Both the position numbers and the translations under genes were made by a program. Below, piece after piece: positions 10,450-22,009 of a DNA stretch of 64,000 nucleotides. Where the stretch lies: the NCBI RefSeq assembly GCF_015706575.1, contig NW_024037057.1:2561501-2625500 (forward strand), in the 5' to 3' direction. The stretch comes from Patiria miniata (lineage: Eukaryota; Echinodermata; Asteroidea; Valvatida; Asterinidae). The first letter of the stretch is position 1; every line of letters starts with the position of its first letter. The notes under the pieces were generated by a model that ran no database searches, was not told the DNA's origin, and was given only the letters and a program-made list of their open reading frames with translations.

Positions 10450-12388
10450 CAATTATGACTGGTCACCTGTCTTAGAGGCTACTGAGCCTAACCAGCAATG
10501 CGAGGCCTTCTATGAAGTGTTGAACTGGGCTCTGGACTGCTTCCTTCCAACTCGCACCACCAAATTGCACTCACAGGACAGACCATGGATAACCCCTGCA
10601 ATCAAATCATTGATTAGGAAGCGACAAAATGCCTTCCATCATAAACAAGACAGAACATGGAAACAACTTAGAAACAAAGTCATCCGAGAAATACGCCTTG
10701 CTAAAAGAAAACACTACATCACCAGGATACAGACTCATAAGGCATCTAACCCAGCTGGATGGTACAGAGGAATAAAAGCCATTACCCATGGTCATCAGGT
10801 GGGACCAACAATTAGTGTGCCAGACAAAGACATAACGAGCCCAGCCCAGGTAGCTAATTACATCAACAAGCTACTGGTGGCTGTCACTGATGATCTCCAG
10901 CCTGTTGACACTGCTCAACTACCAGCATATCTGCCATCACAGGTACCTCCTCCCAACGTTCAACCCTGGGAGGTGTTCCACGAACTGAAACGTGTTAAAG
11001 TTGGCAAATCAGGTGGACCGGATAATGTACCTGCTCGCATTATCAGGGAGTTCGCTTGTGAACTGAGCACGCCATTGGCCCACATATTCAATACATCTAT
11101 TAACTGTGGAGTGGTTCCTGACCTGTGGAAACGAGCCACTATTGTTCCAATTCCCAAAACATCACCAGCTGTGGCCGACAAGTTAAGGCCGATTGCTCTT
11201 ACAGACCATTTTGCCAAAGTTCTTGAAGGGTTTGTTGCCAAATGGACCTTTGAGGATTTGGCACCTAACATAGATCAACACCAGTTTGGAAATCGCAAGG
11301 GATTTTGCACCACACACTATCTTGTTGACTTGCTACATACTTTGTTTCAACATGCAGAGAAACCTAAAACATCATCCACGCTTATCTTAACTGACTTCAG
11401 CAAGGCCTTCGATCACATTGACCACAACATCGCTATCACGAAACTACTTGCCTTAGGAGTTGAACCCACACTAGTCCAGTGGATTTGTAACTTTCTCAGT
11501 AACCGACAGCAGTGTGTGCGTTATCGAAGAATCAACTCTGATTGGACCAATGTGCATGCTGGTGTCCCGCAGGGAACACGCCTTGGACCAATCGTGTTTC
11601 TAGCAGTAGTCAATGATGCGCTCCAAAACAATCATGACTCCACACATTACTGGAAATATGTAGATGACCTGAGTATAGTTGAGAATCGGTCCTCACATGC
11701 ACCATCAAGAATGCAAGAATCCCTTGAGTCCCTTGTTCTGTGGTCTGAAACAAACAACATGAAGCTCAATCCTGCGAAATGTTCATCAATGGAAATTAAC
11801 TTCATGAGAGACCCCCCAATTCCACCAATCTTCACCATATATGGTCAACAGCTCCCGCAGTCGGATACAGTGAAACTCCTGGGTGTACACATACAGAAGA
11901 ATCTCAAGTGGGATACAAATGTCGACTCAATATTACAACGAGCAAATGGACGGTTACACATGATCCGAGTTCTCAAAGGCCATGGTTTACCGGTAGAGGA
12001 CCTTCTTACAATCTACAAGGGGTTTCTACGGCCGCTTCTAGAGTATGCTGTACCACTCTGGAACGGCGGAATAACCAAACAGCATGTACATCTTCTTGAA
12101 CGTGTTCAGAAACGCTCACTCAAACTTATATTAGGTTCTGATTACACACATTATCAACATGCCCTAGATACTCTTAGCATACCGACCTTGAGTAGCAGAC
12201 GAACTGAGTTGTGTCTTAAATTCGCCACAGATCTGAAAGCAAATTCCAAGTTGAATAATATCATCCCCACTCGCCCCACAAATGGCAGATTTCTACGTAA
12301 TTCCAGTATTCCTCAGTTGCAATATAGAACAAATAGATTCAAGAACAGTGCAGTACCCTACCTCATTGACTTAATTAATTCTAATTAA
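10391..12388 (+). CDS. LINE ORF2 part: reverse transcriptase (open, 5'-truncated)
   Basis: Non-LTR retrotransposon reverse transcriptase. Seen: a linker region with DRPWITPAIKSLIRKRQN, RT block KLRPIALTDHFAKVLE, then DFSKAFDHIDH, GVPQGTRLGP, and the catalytic YVDDLSI box, followed by the thumb and a C-terminal region ending near the last residues RFKNSAVPYL. The frame is open for 665 codons with no stop. The AP endonuclease that normally precedes it is missing, and the first ~20 residues probably come from flanking DNA, so the true element starts near 10455. The motifs fit the CR1/Jockey/L2 group; the exact clade is unclear. It is unlikely to move by itself. Confidence 0.88.
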   Translation: MITLHENKSCPPRQFGMWICNYDWSPVLEATEPNQQCEAFYEVLNWALDCFLPTRTTKLHSQDRPWITPAIKSLIRKRQNAFHHKQDRTWKQLRNKVIREIRLAKRKHYITRIQTHKASNPAGWYRGIKAITHGHQVGPTISVPDKDITSPAQVANYINKLLVAVTDDLQPVDTAQLPAYLPSQVPPPNVQPWEVFHELKRVKVGKSGGPDNVPARIIREFACELSTPLAHIFNTSINCGVVPDLWKRATIVPIPKTSPAVADKLRPIALTDHFAKVLEGFVAKWTFEDLAPNIDQHQFGNRKGFCTTHYLVDLLHTLFQHAEKPKTSSTLILTDFSKAFDHIDHNIAITKLLALGVEPTLVQWICNFLSNRQQCVRYRRINSDWTNVHAGVPQGTRLGPIVFLAVVNDALQNNHDSTHYWKYVDDLSIVENRSSHAPSRMQESLESLVLWSETNNMKLNPAKCSSMEINFMRDPPIPPIFTIYGQQLPQSDTVKLLGVHIQKNLKWDTNVDSILQRANGRLHMIRVLKGHGLPVEDLLTIYKGFLRPLLEYAVPLWNGGITKQHVHLLERVQKRSLKLILGSDYTHYQHALDTLSIPTLSSRRTELCLKFATDLKANSKLNNIIPTRPTNGRFLRNSSIPQLQYRTNRFKNSAVPYLIDLINSN

Positions 12389-13073
12389 TTCCAGTGTTTT
12401 TTTAATTTTATGATTGCTAGATTTGAAGTTCACCAGTTTTTATTCCTTGCTAGACCCCAACTCTTTTTAGGGAAATCCTGATGAATCGCAGGGAAATCGG
12501 GGTGATTGTGATTGTCGTTATAGCTGTAATCGTTGTTGTTGTTGTCTTCGTTATATCTTCGTTGTCACTGTGGAAATTGTGGTTATTGTTTCCATTGTAG
12601 TCAATACTGTCCTTGTTGTATTCGTTGTTACTTTTATCATCATTATTGTGATTATGGTTCTTGTCGTCATTATCGTTGTCTTAATCGTTATTCTCATCAT
12701 TATATAGTCGTGATTGTGGTTAATTGTTGTTATTGTTCTCGTTATCTTTATCGTTATCTTTGTCAAATTTCTTAATTATTGCATACATATCTGTTTATTT
12801 TTTATCACAACTGATACCATATGACATTTGTTTTTATCTGTAAAATGGAATTTTTAATTAATGAAGATTGGCATGTCAGAGATACTTTTGGGTTAAGACA
12901 GTTTTTGGACCTTTCAATGTAAAAGTACTTGTTTATTTTAAATTTAACTTAATTTATTTTATTTAATGTATTTGTATTAGCATTTTTATCTGTTGACTTG
13001 ATCCAATTCAATCTTTGATTGCCACATCAAGTCTAATGAAAATAAACCATTTATCTATCTATCTATCTATCTA
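10450..13073 (+). mobile_element. 5'-truncated LINE (CR1/Jockey/L2 group)
   Basis: Consists of the RT frame, then a 3'UTR with a long T/G-rich low-complexity stretch, ending with AATAAACCATTT and a (TCTA)n tail at about 13050-13073. A short tandem-repeat tail in place of poly(A) is common in this group. The 5' end is truncated before the endonuclease. No clear target-site duplication was found. Confidence 0.75.
12501..12765. repeat. T/G-rich low-complexity tract in LINE 3'UTR
   Basis: Imperfect runs of GTT, ATT, TCGTT and TGTT units over about 265 bases. They create open frames on both strands rich in Cys/His/Tyr (+) or Thr/Ile (-), which reflect the base pattern and not a gene. Confidence 0.7.
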
Positions 13074-13464
13074 AAATAAAATAGTAATACAAATAGTAAT
13101 AACAATATCGCTAGGTCTCAGTACAACAAATATATCTTTAATGTGAATGAGTATTCTCAACATAACTTCACATATTTTAAACGAGGCGCGTATTGTGCAA
13201 TGCATATGCATACATCTTGATAAAATGAACGAAGAAAGGGGTATGTAACTCTAGATATTGTAAGGGTAAAACATAAACGCACGCCTCTGGTGAATTTAAG
13301 CTTGAGACCTCGCATCCTTAGTGAAAAGGAAGAAAAGCCCTGTTCAAATTAGGTACTTTAATACAGCTTTGGTTCCTTCATCTAAACGATATGTGGTATG
13401 AACTGTGTGCTAACTTTCAACATTTATTGACCCACATCCCTAGGGGTGTATATTACTCTGAAGT
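13074..13464. other. unassigned intergenic DNA
   Basis: AT-rich sequence after the LINE tail. No coding, RNA or transposon signal seen. Confidence 0.45.
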
Positions 13465-14347
13465 CATGATGACGTCATCGGGTGTCAAATTACAATAAAT
13501 TAAACATTTCTAGGTTTAAACTTTGAAAATCAATATTATCAAACCATGAGAGACCTGAACTTGACTTGTGCCTGAATTGATAGAATAATCAAGGATCTTC
13601 ATTTTATCTCGTGTGCGACAAATCACGTTACCCTTCCCTCCGGTCCAAACCGGAACTGCCCTATTATTTAAAAGTGTACAAAGATGTGAAATTGCTTTTA
13701 ACGATGCTAGTCTCTGGTTAGGTTGTGGTTGTACTTTACACAAACAAATAGATGACGTCATAAACTGTTAGAGTGCCATCTAGCGGCAGGTTGAAAAATG
13801 TCTAAAATGAACTCTCAGTTGATATATGTGGCGACGTTTGCGGTAATCGCTTCAAAATCGAAATCATAATCGAAAACAATGATGACTTCATCAAACCGGA
13901 AGTTACAATGAAAAGATCTTTAAACTTTAAAAAATTGCTGAAAAATCAACCGCAAGCGATATTATCCAGATTTTTGCTCCAAACAGCACAGTTAACATAG
14001 CTCTCGAGCTTTCTGGTAATGACGTTAAGATAACGTCATCAAGTATCATATAACAAGTAACCAAAGATTTGTAGATTTATTCTTTGAAAATCAATAAAAA
14101 ATTCAACTGTGACAGATCTGATTTTGCTTTTTACTGAAATTGACAGAATAATCCAGCGTTTCATTTGTGATATTACGTGCAAAATCACTTGACCCTTCCT
14201 TCCGGTCTAAACCGGGAGTGCCTTATAATTTGAAAGTGGAAGAAGATGTGAAATTGCTTTCAACAATGTTATTGGCTAGGTTGTACTTTAAACAAATTAC
14301 CGGTGACGTCATAAAATATTAGTGCGCCCTCTAGTGGCAGGTAAAAT
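13465..14347 (+). repeat. two diverged direct copies of a ~320 bp unit
   Basis: Copies at about 13465-13800 and 14030-14347. Shared in order: GATGACGTCAT/GATAACGTCATC, CTTTGAAAATCAATA, GACAGAATAAT or close variant, ACCCTTCC(C/T)TCCGGTC(C/T)AAACCGG, GATGTGAAATTGCTTT, GACGTCATAAA, and GCCATCTAGCGGCAGGT/GCCCTCTAGTGGCAGGT. Both end in the RCGCYMTCTAGYGGC type of motif often seen at ends of dispersed repeats. No gene. Confidence 0.7.
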
Positions 14348-14520
14348 GAATTTTTAGTTTATTCTTGTGCCAAAGTTTATGACATATGAAACAGATGCGA
14401 GCCCGACCGCTCTGTCTTTGTAACTCAACAAACGCCAGTCTCTAGTTCTTGTGTTTTAATGTTCTGTTAAATTGAATTGAATTGAATTAAAAAGAAATTG
14501 AAAAAAGCCGGGCCCTCTAC

Positions 14521-14923
14521 AGTCTTGGCCCAAGACGTCAGTGATCAAGAACGATGTTAGCAACGTTCTGTAGCGTCCTTGCACAACCGGTTTTTTTTTT
14601 ACGTTCTCTCATTAACGTCTTGGTCACTTCGTAGAAATGGGGGCGGGCCATTGTATGTTAATAGGACTGTCTGTATCAATTCGAACAAAATGGCTATTCG
14701 TATAGTGCGAATATTTACCACCGCACTTCGGGCGAGCCACTGAATCATTTTCTCGATCGCTGATTGGTTCCGTAGGAAAGCCTACGGAAATAAAAAAAAA
14801 TTAAACCACTGATAAGAAAAGGCCAAGACGTTAGTGCGAGTAGGCCCGCTGGTCTACTTTGTGCCATTAGAGGGCGCACTATGCACGACCCATTATCGAT
14901 CAATAGCGTCTTGGGCCAAGACT
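14521..14923. mobile_element. inverted-repeat MITE, AGTCTTGGCCCAAGACG ends
   Basis: Left end AGTCTTGGCCCAAGACGTCA, right end the inverse (TATTGATC... reading AGTCTTGGCCCAAGACGC on the minus strand). The end itself is a small palindrome (CTTGG / CCAAG). The inner region has further inverted matches. Short, no coding; superfamily not clear as the target duplication is not obvious. Confidence 0.65.
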
Positions 14924-14986
14924 AGGGCTTTCATAGCTTAGAGGTTCTTTCTATCTCCAGCTTAAGACAATAGAAGGAGTTGTCAT

Positions 14987-15612
14987 TTGAATCATCATAC
15001 ACAAACAAAACCTGCTATACTCATTAATTTGGGATTGTGCGAGCTGCAGCAACCGGTACTTTAATTAGCCTACACTTGTTTCTACAACTTCTTTAATACA
15101 CATCATTATTACTGATAATTTTGCACGATATACATCGATATATCAACATAACAAACTGTGAATTCGACCCATTCCTTTTGGTGATCGTCAGATACGAAAA
15201 ACCACAAACCTTTTTGGAAAAAGTGGAAACGTATGCACTGACCTATGCTGACGATCGCTCTCGGGCTAGCTAAGCAATGATTATGGGGGGGGGGGTTCTT
15301 AAATAAATGTATTTTAAGATTGAATTACTTTAGCCATTACAATAGCATATAATTAATTAAATTACGTGTGTTGCGTTGCTGCTAGCAAGCGTGAAGCGAC
15401 GCGTTTCTCCGCTGGCATCACATACCACTACCTATTCAAAATTCCCGCTCTGACCATCAAACCATACAATCATCAGCATATCAATGATAAATTCGATGCA
15501 TTCTAATTCGTTCTGGACTCAACCGAATGCATCAACATTTATCATTTGAATCATCATACACAAACAAAACACACTATACTCATTAATTTGGGATTGTGCG
15601 AGCTGCAGCAAC
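14987..15612 (+). repeat. ~70 bp near-identical direct repeats 557 bp apart
   Basis: ATTTGAATCATCATACACAA and the following bases through GTGCGAGCTGCAGCAAC occur at 14987-15056 and again at 15544-15612 with about two or three differences. The DNA between (15057-15543) has no frame of note. This could be a local duplication or the short terminal repeats of a small non-coding retroelement. Confidence 0.7.
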
Positions 15613-16172
15613 AGGATTCAATAAATAAAGAACGGGTGGATGTTAGATGCCTAACCGCTGAGAAACAGATATTAAGTTAGAGAAGCTCTCTTGGACAAAA
15701 TCATCTTTAGCCGTTTCAAAACTTCCTAACGCACGCATCCCTAGCAACTGTGTTAAAAGCTACCGCAGGACTGTTACTATATTTTGACCAATCATTGGCT
15801 TGCATGGGGCTGAACGAAGCTGGATCAATGCTGGTTCAGGGGCCATTTATTCGCTTGATCTTTGAAGCCGGTCCATTATCACCGTTAATGCTCGGCCATC
15901 ATTTTAAAGTACAATTTCGAAACGTGATTGGTAGAAAGTTGGAATGTGCAACGAAAAACACTGTACAGATAAATATCACGTTAATTTGTTTGCAAATATC
16001 GATTTCTGTTGACTTTGATTTTTCCACAAATCGGTAAAAATCTTACATTTTCTCTTTTATAGTTTAGATAATTATTGCAGAGTGTTGATTTTGTCATTTT
16101 GAAAACGTTATTAAAATTGTAATTAATAGTACAGCAGTTTTATAATCCACTGAATTATCACTTTTGAGAGTA
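15613..16172. other. unassigned intergenic DNA
   Basis: The 95-residue frame at 15750-16037 has no recognisable motif and no support from any second copy. Nothing else seen. Confidence 0.4.
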
Positions 16173-16670
16173 ACCAGGGCGAGTCAAAAAGCGTGACCCA
16201 AATGTCGGAATCATTGTTTTAGAGAAGTTCTGAATGTAGCCCTTTAAAATCTAGAATCAAACAAAAGCCCAATTCATAGGCTTTCTCTTAGTACAAGAAT
16301 CATTGAAATCACTCATGTGTTTTTCAAGTTACGGAATTTTAAACACAACCACCGTTTTAAAGTTCCGTCTACCGATCACAAGAAAGTAAGTGTTCTTTCA
16401 GCAAAACAAAACAAAATCACATAGGGATGTGTGTGAATTGTTTTCGTTTTGCTGAAAAAACGCACACATTTTTTGTGATCTGTGGACAGAACGCTGGTTG
16501 TGTTTAAAATTCCTTAACTTGAAAAGTACATGAGTGATTTGAATGATTCTTGTACTAACAGAGAGCTTATAACCTGGGCTTTCATATCGTAGATGTTCAA
16601 GTACTACGTGCAAGAACTTCAATAAAACAGTCCCGAAATGTGGGTTTCACTTTTTTTGACTAACCCTGTT
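16173..16670. mobile_element. palindromic MITE, TA target
   Basis: Ends ACCAGGGCGAGTCAAAAAGC and, inverted, AACAGGGTTAGTCAAAAAAA, flanked by TA (16171-16172, 16671-16672). The arms are complementary for about 230 bases each (for example AGTACAAGAATCATTGAAAT against its inverse, and TTTTAAACACAACC). A half copy of the same family lies at 36011-36175. Confidence 0.75.
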
Positions 16671-16807
16671 TATAGCAGTGAAGCCACACATCAGTGTAGG
16701 GTCGCCTCGTCGGCAGGCCCCGCTGGTTCATTAAATTACGGATGACAAGCTTCTCTCATTTTTTAAGTTTCTTCATTCTTTACTGTGCAGGGCCCTTACG
16801 TGTTTAA

Positions 16808-17318
16808 AGGTAGAGTCCATCATTTGCAATTTGTGCATTTTGTTCGTTTGAAGCAACAAAAGAGTTCAAAATCTAATGAAGGATACTGAGCAACTAACCT
16901 GATGAAGTTTCAGCTAAGCTTCAGCTGTACATTCCGAGAAAAACAGCATTCTAAGATCTCAATTTCAAATCAAAAGTTGCTGAATCATGTTTTGAATTGT
17001 TTTGAATTTCAACTATACGCGACGTCGCGCACTGATCCGACGAATTATAACAACCGCGCGCGCGTGTGCGTCGTTCAAATACTTGTGCGCGCTGCGCTGA
17101 ATAACAAAACGAACTACTAATTTAAATTTTCCTACGGTGCTTCTTAAGAATCACCGTTGGAAATGCCTTCTTTCGTTGATTACTTCAAAATGACAGCTTC
17201 CCAGAAAAAATAATTTCACAGGGAGTTTAGTCTCCTTACTATCTTTCAACCAAGTTAGTTTTTCAACAATAATTACGCCAGTTACTTTTCGGATGGCTGC
17301 AAATGATGGACTCTACCT
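16808..17318. mobile_element. piggyBac-like MITE, TTAA target
   Basis: Inverted ends AGGTAGAGTCCATCATTTGC, flanked on both sides by TTAA (16804-16807 and 17319-17322). The uninterrupted repeat near 45085 has a single TTAA at this place, which confirms the target duplication. TTAA targets are typical of piggyBac. No transposase; a CG-rich patch lies at about 17025-17095. Confidence 0.85.
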
Positions 17319-17467
17319 TTAAGGCTCACTGATGATGAAAAAAAGGAAGAACCCTAAAATTACAATTAGTAAACAACTGAACGAGCTAGGACATTTTTTT
17401 TACACAATTTTCTATCACTAAAGTGTCCTTTTTAAGAATTAGATTTCAAAATAATTTTATGCAGATA

Positions 17468-17963
17468 CAGGGTGACCGTACGGTCAGAGCCAAATTCTGC
17501 TTAATGCACATCAAAATCTGTCAGGTTTATCAAAAATCTGCCAAATTCCCCAGAATTACTCGAAATACACTATAAACACTTAAAATCACATGCAGTTTGG
17601 TTCTTTTGCTTAAATTAAAGTTCAAATTACATTTAAAATAATCTATAGTCTCATAAAGATGTTGTGAAATTATGGCGTAAATTTCAGGTACAACTTGGAT
17701 CCGGCCACATGGAACCTCAGCAACTAGGCTAGACCAGCCAATTTGTCCCTTTTATGCAAGGGTTTGTTTGAAAGGATTGAAGCTTTTTCAAACAAATGTA
17801 CCATTTTTTGTTCAAATTTGCTGTTTTTCTGTCAAATAACCATTTTTGCAAAATTCTGCTAGAAATCTGCCAAAAAAATCCATTCTGTCAAATTTTCTGT
17901 CACTCGTTTTTGAACAAAAATTCTGTCAAAGTTAGCCGAAAATCGGCTTAAACGGTCACCCTG
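17468..17963. mobile_element. MITE with ACAGGGTGACCGT-type ends, TA target
   Basis: Left end CAGGGTGACCGTACGGTC, right end the inverse of CAGGGTGACCGTTTAAGCC, flanked by TA at 17466-17467 and 17964-17965. The uninterrupted repeat near 44935 has the single site. The interior is rich in AAATCTGTCA / TTCTGTCAAA motifs and has no gene. Confidence 0.8.
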
Positions 17964-18334
17964 TAGAGATACATACCCCAGTATCAAGTTCAACAAAAGG
18001 ATATTACTTGATTCACAGCTCCTTCAGCTCAGTTCAAACCTAGTGATAAGCGCACAAAAGGGTTGAAACGTAGCCCAACAATGCAAAAAAAATACATCCG
18101 TCTGTTGTCGATTGTATATAGTAGAACTGTATAGTAGAACTGACTATAATACGTGGTAGCTGTTTGCGTACACGTCCCAAATGTATACATTTTGGGGCAA
18201 TTGTATACATTCGTGGGGCAGAAGAAGTATGGGGCGCATATAAAAACATTAGTATGGAGCGCCACGATGATTTTCGCTGAATCCCCTCATATACATATAA
18301 ATTCATTGAACCTTCGCACCCTATTGCAGATGTT

Positions 18335-18530
18335 TTTTTCCCATGAAGCTATGCTGAAATTTAATGTGATACGGTGAAAGTCGACCCTGTGCCTGAAAAG
18401 CAATACAGTGTTTTCTGAGTTCCTTGGCTTTTAATTGTATCGGAATATGAATCAATGGACAACGAGATTTGTTGAAAATTTTTCCAAATATTTCCAAGAA
18501 AACTCGATTCCAGTCCTTTCTCAAATATTT
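18335..18530 (+). repeat. dispersed repeat, second copy at 35822-35960
   Basis: Shares GAAGCTATGCTGAAAT / AAAGCTATACTGAAAT, AACAGTGTTTTCTGAGT and CCTTGGCTTTTAATTG / CCTTGGCATTTAATTG in the same order with 35822-35960. Type unknown, no frame. Confidence 0.6.
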
Positions 18531-19324
18531 GCACTTTGTTTACACCCTTGCAAATCGCGTATGCCGCCATGTATTCCAACTCGTTCAAAACAATCAAGCT
18601 TGATTCTCAATTACACCTCCTTTTTACTTCAGCGATAAAGAACTGGATTACAAAGCTTCAAAAGGATAGGGGTAAGGCTGATATTACTTGACCTTTGGAA
18701 ACCTGGGCAGTCTTTGAACAATTGACGGAGACTGTAACCGACATTGATGCTTTTGCTCTAATAATATTTTGATTGACAGCGCAGTCGTCTTTGCATTTCC
18801 TCTCCGACTCCCCCCCCCAAAAAAAAATAGTTTAAAACTGAAATCTATGTTAGAATGTTTACGAACTGCAATCCTAGAATTGTCAGACATTAACTTCATC
18901 TTGGCTTCCCTTCCTAATAGTTCGATATTTACGAGAATTTACATTATGCCCTAGAAAGTCCAATTTTGTACTTAAATAATTACAAACCAACGAACAGAAA
19001 TAAATCTGCCATGACACCCTAGTGCTCCACTTAACTTGACTTCAGACAGGTCCGACCACACTTAGATGTAAGTCGCGAATATAAGAGGGGCACTAAGCGA
19101 AAACATTTTCACGATAACTGCCTTAAATTAAGACTACGTCGCATATAAGTACTTTTGGATGACTTAATTTTTTTGTGCCCCTGGCCAGTTTTAAACGTAC
19201 TTGTTTAAAGCCGGGTAAACTTGTTTTATTCCATTATAAAGAAAAAAAAGATGAGGATGGATATTAGATTTACGACAGAATAATTAATAAATTAAAACCG
19301 CACTCTACAGTCGGAGACTAGAAC
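18531..19324. other. unassigned intergenic DNA
   Basis: Contains a C8A9 run near 18810-18828. Short frames only; nothing recognisable. Confidence 0.4.
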
Positions 19325-19736
19325 TTCACAATTTTGTGGACGTGTTTGCAACTCCAGGCTTCCGTAGACATCTGTGATGTATAGATTCAGCAACGTCATA
19401 ACTATTGTAATGGTAATTTACACACTGCAGCCATTATCCATAGGAATGTAAATAAGTCGAGCCTGCAACGAGAAAGCCATTATGACCTTCAACTTGCCAA
19501 CTTTGGCTGTGCATCGAAAAATACAAGTTTTTCCGGGTATGAGAAATACCCACCGTTTAGTGCATAGTCTGAGCTTAACTCGAAGTGTACACCCACTGAA
19601 TACGCATTATTTGCAATTGGGTTGTGTCTACGATTTTTCACGATTGTGGAGCTTTTGGAAATACGTTAAGTGATAGCACAAAACGGAGACCAAAACACAG
19701 CGAACTTTCATCTACGTGAACTGTGATTATAGCAAG
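19325..19736 (+). repeat. duplicon block with candidate first exon for TRIM at 23590
   Basis: Matches 36475-37018 (GGCTTCCGTAGACATC, CAACGTCATAAC, GCAACGAGAAAGCC, TATAGTCTGAGCTTAA or close variants). The right end is AGCAAG|GTAGGTACTCG, the same strong donor as at 37019. The match continues past the donor to about 20010 (CACCATGCAGTCCTATAAA). It is a diverged version of the exon block in the other units (TTTTTCCGGGTATGAG here, TTTTTCCGACATTGCG there). Confidence 0.6.
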
Positions 19737-20261
19737 GTAGGTACTCGCGCTGGTGTTTGTTACATGGGCGATGTTTCGAGGGGGAAATAAAAACGGGTTG
19801 TTTCCGGGTAGACATAGGTCTACATAGTTTTCAGTCACAGTGCTTATTTCAAGACCATACAGGCGCATTGGACATGTAGAACTCTATTCTAACACTGAAA
19901 ACACCTGCATGCGGTAGAGCCCAACATGCAGTAGAGTCCAAGGAAGACAAAGTGGAGAACTTTAACATGAACAAGATTTGTGATATTAGTCACCATGCAG
20001 TCCTATAAAGATAGAGCATAAAGATAGTAATTTTTCCCTTCTGACACTTATCAGCCATCAAAAAGTGATAATATGTCATAACAAGTCAAATTTAGAGGGG
20101 AAAAGTGTTGAAGTATTTTTAATTAGAAAACACTGTGTTTTTCACGGGTGAAAAGTGATGGCAAGATATAGGAATCTTTCCTCTTTGTACTGGAGCGGGT
20201 GTTTCATTGCCAGAGCTTGCCAGAAAAGGAACATAAACACCCTTTGAGGACCGAAACAGGT

Positions 20262-20305
20262 GACACATAGGCGGCACATAGGTGACACATAGGAGGCACA
20301 TTATA
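20262..20305 (+). repeat. short tandem repeat GGTGACACATA / GGCGGCACATA
   Basis: Four near-identical 11-bp units (AGGTGACACAT, AGGCGGCACAT, AGGTGACACAT, AGGAGGCACAT). No function seen. Confidence 0.7.
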
Positions 20306-20529
20306 GGTTCGTTTGTCGTATGTAAAGAAAACCCAGCATTTCTTAATTACTGCAATGTTTAAGCATGTACTCCTATATGTATGAATAAAAGCCTGAGCCT
20401 GAGCTAAGCCTGAAAACATGGACTTCATACTTGTTTAGCTTTTGCTTGATTATAGGAGGTACATACGTTCGTATGTATAAAACAAAAAAAGACCGAGCGT
20501 TTACATTCACTGTCAATTTTTAAACATTT

Positions 20530-20850
20530 ACTTTTTTTTTAAATTTATTTCGTGTTATTTAACAGGGAAGTCCCATCAGTTGTCAATGAACTGTTCTCCC
20601 TTGGGGCCCTGGATTACATAAAAACATAATATAATAACCACAAAAATTTAACCAAAAAAACACAAAAAAGACATAATGAATACATTACTAAAAATAACCC
20701 AAGGAATTAAAACCACACAAAATTTAAACCCTAAATTACAACATATGATGTATAACCAAAGGAATTAAAACCACTAAAAAATTAAAACCCTAGATTAAAA
20801 CAGACGATGTTGCCCTAGATAAACAGATTTACAACCCAAACCACTTCCCA
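20530..20850 (-). mobile_element. LINE 3' end (CR1-like), minus strand
   Basis: On the minus strand the sequence GGGCCCCAAGGGAGAACAGT followed by TTGACAACTGATGGGACTTC and then CCTGTTAAATAA and an A-rich tail looks like the 3'UTR hairpin and tail of CR1-type LINEs. The part at 20695-20815 has two ~60 bp tandem copies of an AAGGAATTAAAACCAC unit. No RT frame remains. Confidence 0.45.
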
Positions 20851-22009
20851 AGAACCATAAATTAATCCCCTTCCACCTGTAACGTTCATCTACTCCAATA
20901 TGTATGAATACAAATGAATAAAAAGGTTTTTACTGAAAAGCATTCGCTTAAACTGAAAGGGATTGACTTTTACTGTTTTAGCTTTTGCTGGAAGTGTGCT
21001 AACTCTATAAGTGCTATATTTTGTATGAATACAAAGGAATGCATGATTGGAAGTATTTAGCCTACTGGTTATTTTTCAAGGTTTGGTTTGGGGCTACCTG
21101 AAAAATATAAAGCAAATACCTCTGCGCTAAAATTGCTGCATTTATGAAATGTTATTATCGTACAATAAAACAAAGGTCAGTAAATTATAATTAATACCAT
21201 ACACTCTATAACCAACCACATTCATGCAAAATGTATGCACTCTTTTGTTATTAATTTCATAACTAACATAAATTATAATTTGGCGTTTTAAAGATATGAG
21301 AAGTGTGTAATTTCGTGGCACCACAGTAATGAGGGCGGGGGGAAATATCCAAGGGCATTCAGGGGACTGAACGAAATGAAATAATCTTCTGGTTTATTGG
21401 TTATAATAGGCTTCACGGAATTTTTGTTTTTACTATCTAAGATACACTTTAACAAAAAGACTTTGTGGGCCTCCTGTGTTAAAATTTGGTATGATTTTAC
21501 TGAATGAAATATGAATCTGGGTGACAAAATGTTTTTTAAGGTAACTGTGACTTCGTTTGCAGGTCACTTAATTGTTTCACAAAAGTACTTTCTGCATTCT
21601 GTAACTTGCGAAAAAATGGTCATTATTTGAGTTGGATTTCAGGATCAAATTAACTGCATGTTCCACGCAGCTGCACGCACCACATTGGCGAATTGGACTC
21701 TCTACCTTACGTGTTAACCCCAAGTGGGCCAGTTCGTATGCGTCCAAAATAGACCCTTTTGTTGATAACCATTCGTCCTTGCATCAATCCAACAGTGAGC
21801 TTAGAACTGATTGTGTGCTACATGCCGTCTCTACCCGTGAATGATGAACAGTAAAAGAACACAAATATTTACACAGATTCAGGCATTTGCTTTTCCTTTA
21901 CGCTTTCACTGTTAGTTTAATGTTATTACTGTAGATGCTTGTAATTCATAGCATTTAACGTTATCACGGATCCTGGACACAAGGGGGAACGACTCAGCCA
22001 AACTCCTGG
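20851..22009. other. unassigned intron/intergenic DNA
   Basis: AT-rich, short random-looking frames, no repeat or gene recognised. Confidence 0.4.

Larger units (their letters stand above)
16673..18264 (-). repeat. ~580 bp dispersed repeat interrupted by two MITEs
   Basis: On the minus strand the pieces 18264-17964, 17467-17323 and 16807-16673 join to match 44644-45214 and 61177-61753. Shared: GGCGCTCCATACTAAT, AAATGTATACATTTG, GAACTGAGCTG, TTGTTTACTAATTGTAATTT, CACTGAGCCTTAAACAC, and CGACGAGGCGACCCTA. The uninterrupted copies show both insertion points empty. The repeat itself is non-coding and of unknown type. Confidence 0.8.

Noticed and set aside
12533..12775. Cys/His/Tyr-rich frame and its Thr/Ile-rich antisense
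   Set aside because: Product of the T/G-rich low-complexity tract in the LINE 3'UTR.
20262..20305. Short spaced repeats as a CRISPR-like array
   Set aside because: Contiguous 11-bp units without spacers in animal DNA; a simple tandem repeat.
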